Below, in pieces: positions 24,706 through 37,406 of a DNA stretch of 64,000 nucleotides. The stretch is from Chaetorhynchus papuensis (taxonomy: Eukaryota; Chordata; Aves; Passeriformes; Rhipiduridae): the NCBI GenBank assembly GCA_013396525.1, contig VWYX01000347.1, forward strand, positions 62,001 to 126,000, read 5' to 3'. Each line of letters starts with the position of its first letter. Position 1 is the first letter of the stretch. The translations under genes were made by a program, and so were the position numbers. The notes under the pieces are model-generated. The model was not told the origin of the DNA, did not search any database, and saw only the letters and a program-made list of their open reading frames with translations.

Positions 24706-27700
24706 GTGGTGTGAAAACAAGGGCCAACAGCCAAATTCAGACCATTCAGCTCTTGAAATACCAGCTTCAACTTTTATTGAGAAACACAGATATCTCACCC
24801 AGCAATCGGGCTGTATTTGTTTTGCAATTTGAGTGAGTCAGACACATAAATATTTAAGTTTTAATTCAATTGCCTCTCCTGCGGTCGATGAGTCACTACA
24901 ACTCTGATATCTGAGGAGTCTCGCTAGGGGAGGTCCTGGAAATGTGTTATGACTCCCAAGTGGGTTCCAGCCGGAAAGTCTGTGAGCTGTACTTTTAAAA
25001 TGTATAAACTTATTTTCCTTTCGAACACTCAAAATATATGTAATGAAGTAGAATGTGTTTGCTTCCTGGACAGCAAACAATCTCGCAGCCAGAAAAAATG
25101 TTTACTTTGTAAACACTGTTTTCTTTTCAAAAAGCTGTTTTAGCAAGAGGTTCCATGATGAAAAACAGTTTAGGTAATAAAAGACCTAAAAGAAATAGAA
25201 AGCGTAACACTTTTCCTTCTCTCTAAACTCCTGAAATTAACTTAGAAGAACCTACAGTCACTCTAATGTGCTAAAAATATAGAACATACTTTATAAAAAT
25301 GGATGATGCAAGATAATTCCAAAAAGCCTTTGCTCAAATACGGGATATTATGAATATTTCCATACACAAGCTGCAAAGAAAGACTAATTACAAACTAAAA
25401 AGCTACATTCCATTGGCATACTCTTCACAACTCAAGCGGGGAAGTCAGCTGTGACTACGAAGTAAAAATAATTAATAGAGAGGTATGAGAGGTGCACTCA
25501 ATTTTCTATACAACACTGTAATATTCCTGTAACCTTCTTGAGCCACCATACCACAACTTTGCATGAAATGGGCCATCATTTACTCACTTCTCACAGTGCC
25601 TATTTTGACTAATACTGGATATAGTGCGGGGTCCGTACCAAAGAAGCAGGTAAACACTGAATTCAGTTGCTGCTCTGAATTTGGGAGAATCCATGTGTTT
25701 CCTCCGTGGGACTACAGGTGAGAGAAGAAAAACCATGAGGGAGCTCAACAAGCCCAAAGCAACGACAGTGGCAGAGCAAAAGACAAATCTTCGCGGCCTT
25801 CCTGGCCTTGTGAGCCTTGCAGCCCCTGAGACTCCTGACCCTAGCCGTGAACTAAGCCAGCTACTTTGCAGATAAAAAGTAAACGTGCTGCAGATGTCCT
25901 GACACAGACCAAACCCCCCCAGGTCTCCAGCTGCAAGTCATGGAGCCTGTGCAAATGAGCTCCCCGTGGCCTACGTTTGACAGCCCCCAGTCCCCTGGAA
26001 GAGGTTCTTCACACACCTCGTGGGGACGAGGCCCAAGGAAGCACAACTGCGCTGCACATCTGTTAGCGTAGAAATATTAGGTGTGAGCACAGGATTATTA
26101 AATCTTCCCCCACCAATAACCATCTGTAGTTACACCCACTAATCAAACTCTGTGTACATGAAATGCAAGGAACGTGCACATGCTCTATGTACTTCGCCCC
26201 TAAAACAGGGACAAAACCCTTTGGTTTGCACTTCAATAACATTTTGAAACTAGGGTTGGTGTTTACACAAAGTCCAGGCTGTCACAGGTTGGTTGCTAGG
26301 TTTTGTGGTAGCTCAGATAAGTGTCACAATCTAATGCCACGTATTTATGGAAGCACTGTTTTCATTGCTCAGTAGTGATAACACAGGAAACACCCAAAAC
26401 CTCCCTATTTTTACAGAAGGCAAAAGCCCCTTTTACTACACATGTAGAAAGCCTTGAACATTCTTCTTCATTTTTCTTTTCCTCCTGCCAACCTGTATTA
26501 ATGAGGTGGTAGATATAGGAAGGAAATTACATACTGCCTACACGTGTTATTTCAGAATAAGGATTCCAAGAAGAACTTGGAATAAAATGGCCCCCACATG
26601 CTTCGGTTTAAACCCATCTCTCTTCTCTAATGATTGTTAGATTGGCTTCTCTTTTTCACTTTGCAAGAGGCATATCAATTTTCTGGATGCTACAGTGCTC
26701 TTATATGGTGTTTTATTCCTAACCATTGCATCCACATTCCATCAACTGCATTTTTCTGAGGTACTGACAGGGAGCAGCCACTTTCCTGAACACAAGGAGA
26801 GGGAAATACATGCCATGGGTAGTTTCATGGACATGGAACGACATCATGCCACTGGTGCCTGAAATTTAGCGGTTAAGTGTGGGTGCTGCAGGGCTGCTTT
26901 TTATCATGGGTGTCAAATTTACAAGAATTTTACCACAGAATGCCTTTAATGTTGGTACAGTTTTCAGTTCTGGAAAGTATCAGAGGGATGCAGGGCAATG
27001 TATCCCTCCCCATGTACAGGGATTTGTCTTTCAAAGCTGGAGCTATTACGGATGATGGACTGTAGCTCACCAACAATCAAGATGTCACAGAACTACAAAG
27101 CATTTCTTTCCTTGCATGTCACATAAATAAGATAAAATTGAATTTTAAGCTAAATAATTGGTTTGAGGTTTTTTTTCTTTCACTAATTTAATGTTCAGAT
27201 CTTGATCGTGACTTCTAACTCCACAGACTAAAGAAATTAAGTGACATAATTTCATCACTTGGGACCTACACAATCTTGTCCTCCATTCTCATGCAAGAAA
27301 ACCCAAAATATTTGAGTTCAGATAACAACTGTGCTACAATTGCCTCCAAAAATGTACTTTTATTCATCAGAAATACAGGTCTAGAGTATTATCATGCATA
27401 TATTAACCCTTTTCCATCAATAACTGCGGATGCTGTCCAATTTAAAATAACAAAGTAACTAGTTTATTAACTAAATATCTGAATTAAAACAGTTGGAAAA
27501 AGGTATTTGAGTATGACTTATTACCACTGCAGCAAGAGTAGGGATTTTACATGCATTAATTTGGCAAGATTTGACATACAGTAGTTGTATTTTCCCAAAG
27601 GGAGAGCCAAAATCTGGCCAGATCTGTCATGGTTTTGTAAGTGTGCCAGATATGACACAGAATAGATGTGATTAATTATCTGCAGAATTTTACGTGTGTG

Positions 27701-28284
27701 TATTTCCATGAAACAGCCACAATCTCCCTTATACAAATTCTACCAACAGCCATCTTGCTGGGCAATCAGAGAAATCTCACAGATGCAATAAGGTTCTACC
27801 ATGTAATAAAAAACAAAAAAAAGCAAAAAGCACCCAAACCAAAATAATAAGTAATAAAATAAAATAAAGATCCCCAACCAAACTTTACTGACATTTATTT
27901 CTCATTTTAGAGGGAATTTTAAATTGCTTCCTTGTTCAGTTTCTCATTTTCCCCTTGATATACAACTATACATAAGAAGCAGCTTGAATATTAAACAATC
28001 CAAGCAAAAAACATGTGTTTCAACAATTTAGTATGAAGGCAACATTTTCATTGGAAACTCCTTTTTAAATGCTGTTTTTCAAATCTCTCCTTTCCTTACC
28101 AACTGCAGTAATTGAAAATACTTTTTTTTTGGTTTTTTTGTTGTCCCTAGGAAAGGAATACAACAGCTTTCCAAACTAAGCCACATAAATAATTGTCATA
28201 ATAAGTCATAAAGATTACAACAAAAATTAAATAAGTTTAAAGATTGTATTTTAGTAGATTTGACACCGAAACACTGTGTGTCTT

Positions 28285-28307
28285 TATATATATATACATA
28301 TACACAC
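28285..28307. repeat. Short TA/CA microsatellite
   Basis: About six TA dinucleotides run into a degenerate CATATACACAC tail. It is a short alternating purine-pyrimidine tract. Confidence 0.75.
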
Positions 28308-28461
28308 TCTTTGTAGTGTTAGATGATAATTTCCAATTAAGCTTGAGTTACAGGAAAGCTGTATTTTAGACATGTTACCGTGCAGCCTCAGTGTTACTGT
28401 GACTATAAAAGAATTCCAGAATTCCTTAGGCACAGTTCTGATTTTTGTGCCTTCAGGAAGA

Positions 28462-28481
28462 CATAAAACAATTGTTTTATG
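28462..28481. repeat. Perfect 20-base palindrome
   Basis: CATAAAACAATTGTTTTATG equals its own reverse complement over all 20 bases, with no loop. The central CAATTG matches a homeodomain/E-box-like core. It lies in unique sequence, not inside a recognised element. Confidence 0.85.
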
Positions 28482-29332
28482 GTCAATCAGTGAAGTCTTT
28501 AGAAGGCCCTGCTGGGGAAACTGCTACTGCCATCTGTAGTGAAACTGTATAGGCATAACTAAAATGGAGCACAAGATATTCTTCCTTCATAAACTCAGAC
28601 CTGCTGGAGTAATTCCTGTGAACAGCCACCTGCTCCTACAAGCCATTTGTTCCATTTGTAAAATGGGTGTTAGCTCGATTTTAACTTCTAAATGAAAAAA
28701 AATCATTATGTTGGCCAACCATTCATGGAACATTTCATTGCAAAAGTCATGAATGTCCCTGCACTTCAAAATAATAACACGTCGTTCAGTTGTCATCCCT
28801 CTTAGATGGTACCATGGAAACATTCAAACTGCAAGACATGAGTATGTGAGACAAAAGGATATCAGAAAAATGGTTTTGTTGATATTTTTTTAAACCGCAC
28901 GTACAGTAGCCCATACCCAACCCTCCACGGTCACGTCACGGCCTTTGAAGCCATAAGAACATCCAGCAGCCACAACAGACAAGAAGCTTCATCCTTAGCT
29001 ATTCCAGACGGATCAACCACTCTAAAGTTTGGCATTTTCCCCCTGGGGAATGACATCATCAAACTGCCTTCAGACACCACCAGTTGTTTCCATCAGACAG
29101 TGTGAGGCCACTTTGGATCTGCACTTCAGCTGTCTCCGTGCTGAGCTGCATCCCTACGGCTCCTCTCAAAGTGCTGAACTTGTGCTCCAAAGTGGAAAAG
29201 CAAAACACACTTGAAACAGGTCAATTGCATAAGTTGCACATTTAGCTTTGCCACCTTCTGGATATGCAACAAATGTCAGAGGTCGTCTGGGAATGTTAAG
29301 TGGGAACTTTCCGGCTATGAACTACAGTCAGC

Positions 29333-29351
29333 ACGTAGAGTCAATCTACGT
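29333..29351. repeat. Short inverted repeat with CpG in both arms
   Basis: ACGTAGA (29333-29339) and TCTACGT (29345-29351) are exact reverse complements around a five-base loop. It is notable only because each arm contains a CpG in CpG-poor DNA. Confidence 0.5.
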
Positions 29352-30262
29352 CATGGTAGGGGAAGTATGGAGGAGAAAGGAGCAGGATAAGGTGTAGTTC
29401 GTATCTGCAATGGCAGTCCTTGTCTGCAGTGCAGTCTTTCTGGGACTGTGGGCCAAAAGTGAAATCTAGCACTCCCAACCAGTCCCAAATGCATCACGGG
29501 ACCTGGAAACATTGCTGGGCCTGAGAGTCCCAAGTCCTGGCACTCACTCTTTAAGCCAATGCGTCAATGGCATTTCAGTGCCAGCATGTAAACAAAGATC
29601 ATGACCTTTTTCGTCTCTAGCTGAAAGTGAAATTCCACCTTACATGATAGCCAAACCCAATAAATAGAATCTTTACCAAGGACCAACTGTAAATATGAAA
29701 CTGTTTCCTCACTTCATTCAGGCTCTAAGATACAAATGTCCCTTTTTGTCCTGTTTCTGCACATTTACCCTCCTCTAATGCCTAGGCTTAACATTGTAAA
29801 ATCACTGATCACCCTGCAGTATGTTCCGAGGAGTTGATCCCAAATAAAAGAATACAGATCTGTTCATGAAGGATGTCCAGGTACTTTTTACTCATAGGGC
29901 ACCGCTTTCTAAGTGGTGGAATTAAGAAAGATAAAGGTAAAAATCAATTTCAAAACTTTTTCTCACCAAAACACACTTACTAAATCATAAATATTAATTC
30001 AACAGTACATTTTTGAGAATGTGATCTGATGCAATAGATGGATTTGATGCTAGAAATATGTCAGGTTTTTGATGTCCATGATGTGAGATATTCTGTTGGC
30101 CGTGCCCTGTCTATCACCCAAACAGGAAAAGAGCATTTAAAATCCTTTTTAAAATTTTGTTGTATTTATTGTGTGCTCTCAACAGGAGGTGAACACTCAG
30201 TCCCAGCTGGTTACCAAATCACATTTATCACATTATTTTTAAAGTAGTAACAATGTCACTTC

Positions 30263-30274
30263 TTTTTTTTTTTT
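30263..30274. repeat. T homopolymer run
   Basis: A T12 run, 67 bases before the hairpin at 30341. No element is recognised. Confidence 0.9.
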
Positions 30275-30340
30275 GTTAAATAGTGAATAGTTTATGTCTT
30301 CAGAATTAACTTTTTAAACCCTGAAATATCGTTCTTGTTT

Positions 30341-30376
30341 CAGTGCCTAGATGTCTGGAATTATTTCTAGGCACTG
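30341..30376. repeat. Perfect 11-base-pair hairpin
   Basis: CAGTGCCTAGA (30341-30351) and TCTAGGCACTG (30366-30376) are exact reverse complements separated by 14 bases. Outside the stem, pairing continues only weakly (one wobble and scattered pairs). The stem is much shorter than a microRNA precursor, so I do not call one. It sits in unique sequence. Confidence 0.75.
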
Positions 30377-33300
30377 GTCTGAATACTTGCAAAAGCAACA
30401 GAGGTGAATTAGCAGACCATATTTAGCCAACAAGTAACAACTTCTATAAAGATCTTTCTATTTTGAGACTATTTATAGTGAACAGCCTTATCACTGCTGT
30501 AAAAAGACATAAAATCATGCCCTTTGGGGGTTTGGATCATTTGTACTTGTAAGAAACATCACATGTGCTTTCATGTATGGTAGCACAACCGGGAAATTTG
30601 GTGCAGCTCCTCCTGCCTTGGAAAGAGCTGGCAGGCAGCACCCCATTGGAGCTGAGTAGCTACAGATCGCAAGACTAAAAGCAGGCTTCTAAATTCCCCC
30701 TTCTCCTTCTCATTTTTTAAAATGCCTCTGTTTTTCTCTGTTCAAACACTCTGCAATTGCAGGAAACTCGAATGTAGAAAGGATGAGCAACAACTGAGGA
30801 AAAACTCTAAGGCCACCTTATCCTCAAAAGAAAAGTGTGAAACTGTCAAGATTAGGGCCTTAGCCTGATGAAATCCAGAATTAAGACACAGACTTTCTGT
30901 CTGACCTTGAAAAAAAATCACTTTGCTTCTGAATCAGGTCCTGAAGTGGGAGTATTGACACACTCTCCTTCATTATCGATAGGGCCTGAAAGTCTGTCAG
31001 ATACCCTGGGAACAGAAACTGTTAAAGTACATTAACATCAGTGTGACTTTTCTGAAATGCATGACTTCAAATGGATCCCCACTTTACTCGCCAGGGCTTT
31101 ACTTTTAAATACATACAGAAGTACACACATGCACCTCTTTATAAAAAATACTTTCCCCAGGTTTATGCTTCTGTATTTTCCCGAAACTCTCTCTGAAGTG
31201 TACTGTTGCAAATCGAAGTATGAATTGTCTCTAATAATTTTTTTTCCTCTCTACCCTTACCTTCTGAGAGGTCACATTAACTGTCACTTACATGCACAAT
31301 TCTAGTTATGTTTTGTTTATGGCTTTTCAGCAGCTCTGTAATCCTAGAGGATGAAAATATTTTCCATTTGCCACAGTGACACGTGCTGCGGAGAAAAAAA
31401 TACCAACAGCTGCAGACTTCCCTAATGGAGGGATCCGATAACACACTCTTCAAGATTTGGGGTTATCTTTTTTCCTTAAAGGAAAAAGCAAGTTGTCTGG
31501 TTCAGGCATCTCCATGTGTGACTACATCAGGACTATCATCCTCTGGATCAGAAGCAAGGGCTTCAAAGTGAAACATCTCTACACGGTGTGGCTGAGGGAC
31601 TCTCACTGGTACAGAATCAGCCTATTTTAACCATCTTCCCCTGACCCAAACTTGCTGGCTTTAAATTAGCCATATGTGCTGCATGTGAGTACTCAAGACT
31701 TCCGTCCTTTGCAGTTAAACAAACTCTTCAGAAGAAAAGCAGCCTGCAGGTCAGTGAAACTGAGGTGGTGAGTTACTGTTCCCTTACTGGAGAGCTTTCA
31801 GTATTTGTCAGTGATATATTAGGTTCATAAAAAATAAAATATCATTATTTAGGATGTTTACTTTAGCTTGGCTCCAAGAGGCATTTGTGACCCTACAGAA
31901 GTACTTCATTGGAGGTCATTATTTAGACTAAATTCCAGATACAGAAAACAAAGAGCTCTATTCATAACAACTAAGGCAGCAAACTATTCACAAGAGAAAT
32001 AAGCAAGAATTTCAAAATGTAGACTAAATAAAGGTCCCAATCTAGGAAAGTAACCTTGTAAAGCTAACTCTTTAAACATAGAATTATTTTCATTCTAGGC
32101 AGCAGTGTATTCCACACAACTTTAAAAATACTTTAAAATAATTTCTTCAGTTGGAGGCTAGAATTCCTCTCAGGTTCCTTGCTTACACATAGAATACACA
32201 TTTTTAGAAAACAAAAAGCCCCACTACAGTATCAGTCACCACTGCAGCTATCAAGAACATCTTATTCATGGCTCAGACTTATAATTGTTCTTACCCAATG
32301 GCTAGAAGCACATGGGTCAGAAAGTGATGCAGCTTGCAGACAGGCAACTGGAACTCATTGAATCAACAATAAATGAGTGAGCCCAAAGAGGGAAGTTTGT
32401 ATTCCCAGAACAAGCTGTAGCAGGATAGTCTGTAAAACCTTGAGATCTGAATGAGCAGATCAGTTTTTAATGAATAATTCATCTTTCTATCTTTTCAGCA
32501 GTCAGCCCTACTGAAAATATTGAGCAAAAAGAACAAGCATTACTGGGGCAAGGATGCTGTTCTGTTTTGTCATGAAAGATACATCAGTGTTTCCTGAGGA
32601 ATGCATAAGCATCACTTACCTCAGGTGATCTCAGAAATATTAATGTATTTCAAGGTACCTGCGAACAGTCTCCAGACTAACAAGACAGGTGGAACAAAGA
32701 AATTGAGAAGAGAATTGCTAAAGGCCAGAAACTGCACAAAGACAGTGGACTTTTGACTGATTTCACTTCCCTTTATGGGAGGAAGCCATGAAGAATGGGT
32801 CAGTGGCTGGAGAGGCCCTGGAGACTGGTTTGTCAGTGATTATCAAGTCTAGAAAAAGTGGGGTATGGGATATTTTCTGACAGTCACCTTAAGTAAACAC
32901 CCACTGATCATCATCAGCTTCCTCTTACATGAAATGGGAATCCCTGTTAGCGCTGTGCAGTCTTTTACAAACTGATCTGGTTGTGGAAAAAAATGAATCT
33001 GTAAATTTCACCTTTGTTCTTGAAGACATAAAAGAATAACAAAAGTTCTCATTGAGAACCAAGCTAGCTTTGGATTAAACAAACTTTGCCATTAAAATAT
33101 TACCCTGAAAGACCTTCAACAAATACCATTTTAAGTAAACACCGGTGATTTACGAATGGAATATTTTAGCTTCCTCTTAAGTGGCTTCCTTTTCCATTCC
33201 TTCCAATTTTGTATGCCTTGGCAACGTGAAGGCTTTGTATAGAAATGGTTATTAAATGGTTGTTATACATCCTGCACCAAAGGGCTTACAAAGCCTTGGA

Positions 33301-34124
33301 GATATTTGTGGTATTGTGCTAATAATTGGTGAGACATGATACCAGGAATTAAGTGACTTTCTAAAGAACATCCTTGGAAACCCAACCCCCTTTCCGTCCT
33401 TGTTGAATGTGGGGGTTGAAAAGCGTTACAAAGAGAGAGGGAAATTGTTTTCACTTCTACAGACATGGTAAAATGAAACCTATGTAATGCTTATGGGACA
33501 CACATTTCTGCATCTGTATTTATTATTTTTAAACATTCTCACTATATAAAGACCATTGCTTTAACGTGACCTAGAATAAGGAACAGATTAAAGAACAAAA
33601 TTGATTCAATTTAAATGAGGTTAATTTTATTTAAAATCACAGATTGTTTTTTCTGTCACAGGGGAAGAAAGTCTCCTATTTTCTCATAAATTATACAAAT
33701 ATATTTTACTATATTATTTGTAGTCATTACAGCAGATCTCCTGATCCTGCTGGATTTTTGTGTATGACCATCATTTTTACTCTGGAGTGATGTTGATCCT
33801 GTAAAGAAGGAAAGATCTCACTTTCCAGAAGGAATGCTAACAGAAAACTGAAAAACCTCTTTTTCTTGCTTTGAAGGGAGAGAGGAAAAGCTTTGCAACA
33901 GCTGGGACGGAGCCAAGAATGTACTTTGCCGTGTGTATTCTTGACCTAATACAAAGTTGTTTTGTTGTTAACAAGTCCCTTTGCCATTGTTTTGGTGAAT
34001 CAATGGTCCACATTTACCAATTGGTCTGGTCAATGTGAGGAAACCCTGACTTCACTCACAAGTATTTACAAAGCTGTAAATCCTCATTCTGTGCAATCAT
34101 CACAGGAAACATATATATAGATAT

Positions 34125-34139
34125 AAAAAAAAAAAAAAA
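34125..34139. repeat. A homopolymer run with TA lead-in
   Basis: An A15 run preceded by an ATATATATAGATAT stretch, so a compound A/T simple repeat. Confidence 0.9.
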
Positions 34140-34962
34140 TCTCAAAGTTCTTCAGGAAAATAAACACAGTCATTAATAACACGTATGCTTGCAGTGCAAT
34201 ATGTTGGAGTACAAATAATAAAGAATTTAATACATTTGCAACAGAATATTTATATATTAAAATTCTATTTGAAACTCTGAGATACCATTAACTTTTGGAT
34301 TGATTTTGTACTGTCCGGGCATTTTCTGAAAGTCTAAGATTCAGCATTCTTAAACTGACAATCTTTTTCCACCTTCTAAAACAAATTAAAAATTCAAACC
34401 AACCCTTAGTAATTATACTGTTCTGATATATGAAGATATCAAATCCAAAAGGAAAATTGCATTAAAGAAACAGACTCCTATACATACAGGAACATGAGAA
34501 GCTGAAAAGCACAGAACTCATTTAAGCACAGTGTCACTCTACAGCTGAAGTGTTTTACAAGTACCTGAAAAAACTTTAACCCTAGGTGCAGTTATTCCTC
34601 TGTCCTGTGGAGTCTGAATTATCAAAGCACACGACATTAATTTTAACCATGTTTTACTCTCTTTTTCAGGGAGCCACAAGGATTTCCATTTCCATTTGCG
34701 CAGAACTACTGAATAGAGATGCCAGTTTCCACATCTCTCTGTATCTATTGTACAAGCTAACAGGATTAGCTAGCATTAGCCCAGCATCCACAGGAAGCGA
34801 GATGCACAGTAAGACCTGAGGAATTCTCCAGGGAGTCAAGAGGTCCAAGTTGAGGCATGCATGATTTCAAAGCAAATCTTGGCACGATTAACTGCCTGAC
34901 CTGCAAGATGAACAAGCGTTTCATTTAATTAATTGCCCACCTTTTCTGAGCTACACTGTTCA

Positions 34963-34976
34963 TTTTTTTTTTTTTT
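34963..34976. repeat. T homopolymer run
   Basis: A T14 run in unique AT-rich sequence; no element is recognised. Confidence 0.9.
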
Positions 34977-35814
34977 CAATAAGTGTATGATAATATACTG
35001 CTACCAGTTTTTATGGAGACAATCAAAGAAATCACACTTTAAGTTGCCTGGTGATGAATCAGGATTGCATTTCACATTGCCCTCTGTCTCTCCCATCAAC
35101 TCTGCTGATGTGAGAGAAATATTTATGTAACTTAATATTGCTGCAAATATGAAGCAACTCTAATAATATAGAGGTACTTCTGGTTCTTACAGAGGTTCCA
35201 TATTTTTTTCTCTCCTTGAAAATAAAGATAGAAAAATAAACTGAGAAAGAAAAGATCTTAAAATCCTTGATTAGGCAAGGTGTGAAATACCCAAATAATT
35301 CTGTTCTATAAATAGTTTCTGTCACTTTTGGACTCCACCAAATATAATCTATGCTGACATCTGTGCAGTCTAGAGCCTGCAAGTCAGAACAAGAAACAAG
35401 CCTTTTTCTCCCTACATAAGTAAATAAAAGGAATTTTATCTTTTTTTTCCCTATAGATACACACACATTTCTAATTATTTCTTTAACTGATATCTGCTTG
35501 GAAGCAGAAACATGTTTTATTTGGATTAGTGGCACACAATGCATTTGAAAATCTATTCTTTAACTTACAGTATGCACAAGGAAGCACATATGCTTTGATA
35601 ATTTTAGACAGTAGCTTATAAAATGATGGCCAAGGATCATAAGAAAAAACTTATGGAAAATGACAGTTTCTTGTCCAATTTCTAGTTCCTTCATGCAGCA
35701 AGTTTACAAACAGAAGACCTCCTTTACTGAGCTCTTATGATTTTCATTTTGACAAAATATGTAGATGTTCTTTTAGTCTACTGGACAATTTTAGAGGACT
35801 TTGTGGCTTTGCCC

Positions 35815-36030
35815 CACCCTGGTAAGATTCCACCTGGAATACCATGTCCACCTTGAGCTCTCAGAAAAAGGCAGACATAGACCTGTTGGGGCAGGTCCAG
35901 AGGAGGCCGCAAAAATGGTCAGAGGGATGAAGCACCTCTCCTGTGATGAAAGGCTGAGACCATTTGGGCTCTTCACCATGGAGAACAGAAAACTACAAGG
36001 AGACTTTACTGTGGCCCTCCTTCATCTTAC
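35815..36030 (+). mobile_element. CR1 LINE fragment, forward, left part
   Basis: This matches the late part of CR1 elements in sense orientation. It contains the stretches equivalent to 'GTGAGACCCCACCTGGAGTA', 'GACCTGTTGGAGCGAGTCC', 'CAGAGGGCTGGAGCACCTCTCC' and 'GGAGACTTTACTGTGGCC', recalled from the family and seen here with many substitutions. It is 5'-truncated, as CR1 copies usually are. Near 36030 it stops abruptly and an inverted CR1 segment begins. The same forward copy appears to resume at about 36484. A 227-codon open frame crossing 35801-36484 is a by-product of the repeat, not a gene. Confidence 0.85.
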
Positions 36031-36480
36031 AGCCATTCTCCCTTGTCCTGTCACGGCATGGCCTTGTGAAAAGTCCTTCTCCAGCCTTCTTGTAAGCCCC
36101 CTTTACTGGAAGGCTGCAATAAAGGTTCCCCAGATCCTTTTCTTTTCCAGGCTGAGCAACCCCTGCTCTTTCGGGCTGTCTTCATGGGAGAGATGCTCGG
36201 GCCTTCTGATCACCTTGGTGGCCTCCTCTGGGCTGGCTCCAGCAGGTCCCTGTCCTTGCTGTGCTGGGAGCCCAGAGCTGGATGCAGCACTGCAGGTGGG
36301 GTCTCAGCAGAGAGGGGCAGAGGGGCAGAATCCCCTCCCTGCTCTGCTGCCCATGGGGCTTTGGATGAGCCCAGGACACGGAGGTTATTGTTGCCCTTTG
36401 GGCTGCAAATGCACATTGTCAAGTCATGTCGAGCTTTTCATTCACAAATATGCCCGAGTCCTTCTCCCCACAAAAAACAG
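36031..36480 (-). mobile_element. CR1 LINE fragment, inverted, inside a forward copy
   Basis: Read on the minus strand, this is CR1 sequence covering an overlapping but longer interval than the left forward part. The plus strand shows 'CTTCTTGTAAGCCCCCTTTA', 'CTCCTCTGGGCTGGCTCC', 'GCACTGCAGGTGGGGTCTC', 'GAGGGGCAGAATCCCCTCCC' and 'CATGTCGAGCTTTTCATTC', all reverse-complement CR1 landmarks. Its left edge falls inside the element, just before the 'CCATTACCCCTTGTCC' landmark. The normal CR1 3' tail is therefore missing, which is odd for a simple retrotransposition. It is better preserved and more GC-rich than the flanking forward parts. A nested insertion followed by deletion, or a template-switch inversion, could produce this. 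Confidence 0.85.
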
Positions 36481-36483
36481 GTA

Positions 36484-36769
36484 GAGGCTTTCTATTAGGG
36501 CTTGTAGTGGCAGAATGAGTCAGATGGCAATGGTTTTAAACTAAGAGAGGGTCAGTTCAGAGTAGATATGAGCAATTAACTTTTCACAAGGAGAGTGATG
36601 AAACACTGGAACAGAAAATTATCCCATCCCTGGAAATATTCAAGGTCAGTTTGGATGGGACTTTGAACAACTGGTTTACTTAAAGATGGCCGGGCTCATT
36701 GGAGGGAGGGGCTGGATTTTTTGACCTTTAAAGATCCCTTCCAACCCAAACATTCTATGATACTATGAC
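36484..36769 (+). mobile_element. CR1 LINE 3' end, forward, right part
   Basis: Sense CR1 resumes here with the 'AATGGTTTTAAACTAAGAGAGGG' landmark, a 'GTGATGAAACACTGGAACAG' equivalent, 'CATCCCTGGAAATATTCAAG' and the terminal 'CCCTTCCAACCCAAACATTC' followed by TATGA-type tail repeats. Together with 35815-36030 it forms one forward copy. Roughly a few tens of bases of the consensus are missing where the inverted segment sits. The end of the tail at about 36769 is the 3' terminus. Confidence 0.9.
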
Positions 36770-37353
36770 TTAAGCAAAATCATCCTAAAAATCTGCTTTA
36801 CTCACAAAGCTGGGAAGATCTAGGAAAATGGTTCTGTGCTATTGGGAAATAAAGTTTTAGTAATCGAAATTCTGCCTTGGAGTCTCTATAGCTATGTCAG
36901 AAGTTCTAGTACACACACTAAACCCTACAGTACACACATAAACAATTTGTCAGGTTCTTACTAATCGCCTGTAGTTTTTCAGTCAAATCAGTTTTAAAAA
37001 GTTAGTAGAGTCACCAATAACTGTTTTTAATTTCCAGTATTTCTTTTAATTCTTTTTAGACTATACTATTGTATTGCAGTTCTTTCTCCCCATCAATAAA
37101 CATATACAATTCCCGTTCATACCACCTACATGAGGCTCATTATAAATATAACATGAATGAAACCGTATTTAAACAACTACTTAAACTAATGTCTTTACAC
37201 GGCTACATTTAGCAAATAAACAATTATGGCTGCTTGATGTTCTCTTCCCTAATTCTAAAAGACAAAGCAGAGACCCATCTGTATTTTGTTTCATTCAGTC
37301 ATTTAGAAGAGGCTACACTTTTTTTCTTGGGTTTTTGTTTGCTTGTTTTTTTT

Positions 37354-37406
37354 AATAACCATATCTTTGGTTATTAGATATGGCTTTATTACCATTTAGA
37401 TGGTAA
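37354..37406. repeat. Cluster of three overlapping or adjacent hairpins
   Basis: Three exact inverted repeats crowd into 53 bases. AATAACCA (37354-37361) pairs with TGGTTATT (37368-37375). CCATATCT (37359-37366) pairs with AGATATGG (37376-37383). TTACCAT (37389-37395) pairs with ATGGTAA (37400-37406). The first two share bases and cannot form together, so in RNA they would be mutually exclusive folds. No element or gene is recognised around them. Confidence 0.7.

Larger units (their letters stand above)
23050..35790. other. Gene-free AT-rich stretch
   Basis: I see no supported gene in this 12.7 kb. The longest frame, 161 codons on the minus strand at 35059-35544, is lysine/phenylalanine/serine-rich with no domain and no codon bias. 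Simple A/T runs, a TA-rich microsatellite at 28285 and two inverted repeats (28462, 30341) are listed separately. A patch around 24.1-24.5 kb and one near 29.0-29.5 kb are somewhat richer in GC but show no convincing exon. Confidence 0.6.

Noticed and set aside
35059..35544. 161-codon minus-strand frame
   Set aside because: AT-rich codons, no domain, no splice support; length is near what chance gives in this much DNA.
35801..36484. 227-codon plus-strand open frame and overlapping frames on both strands
   Set aside because: It runs through the forward and inverted CR1 segments; the open reading comes from retrotransposon sequence in mixed orientation, not a gene.
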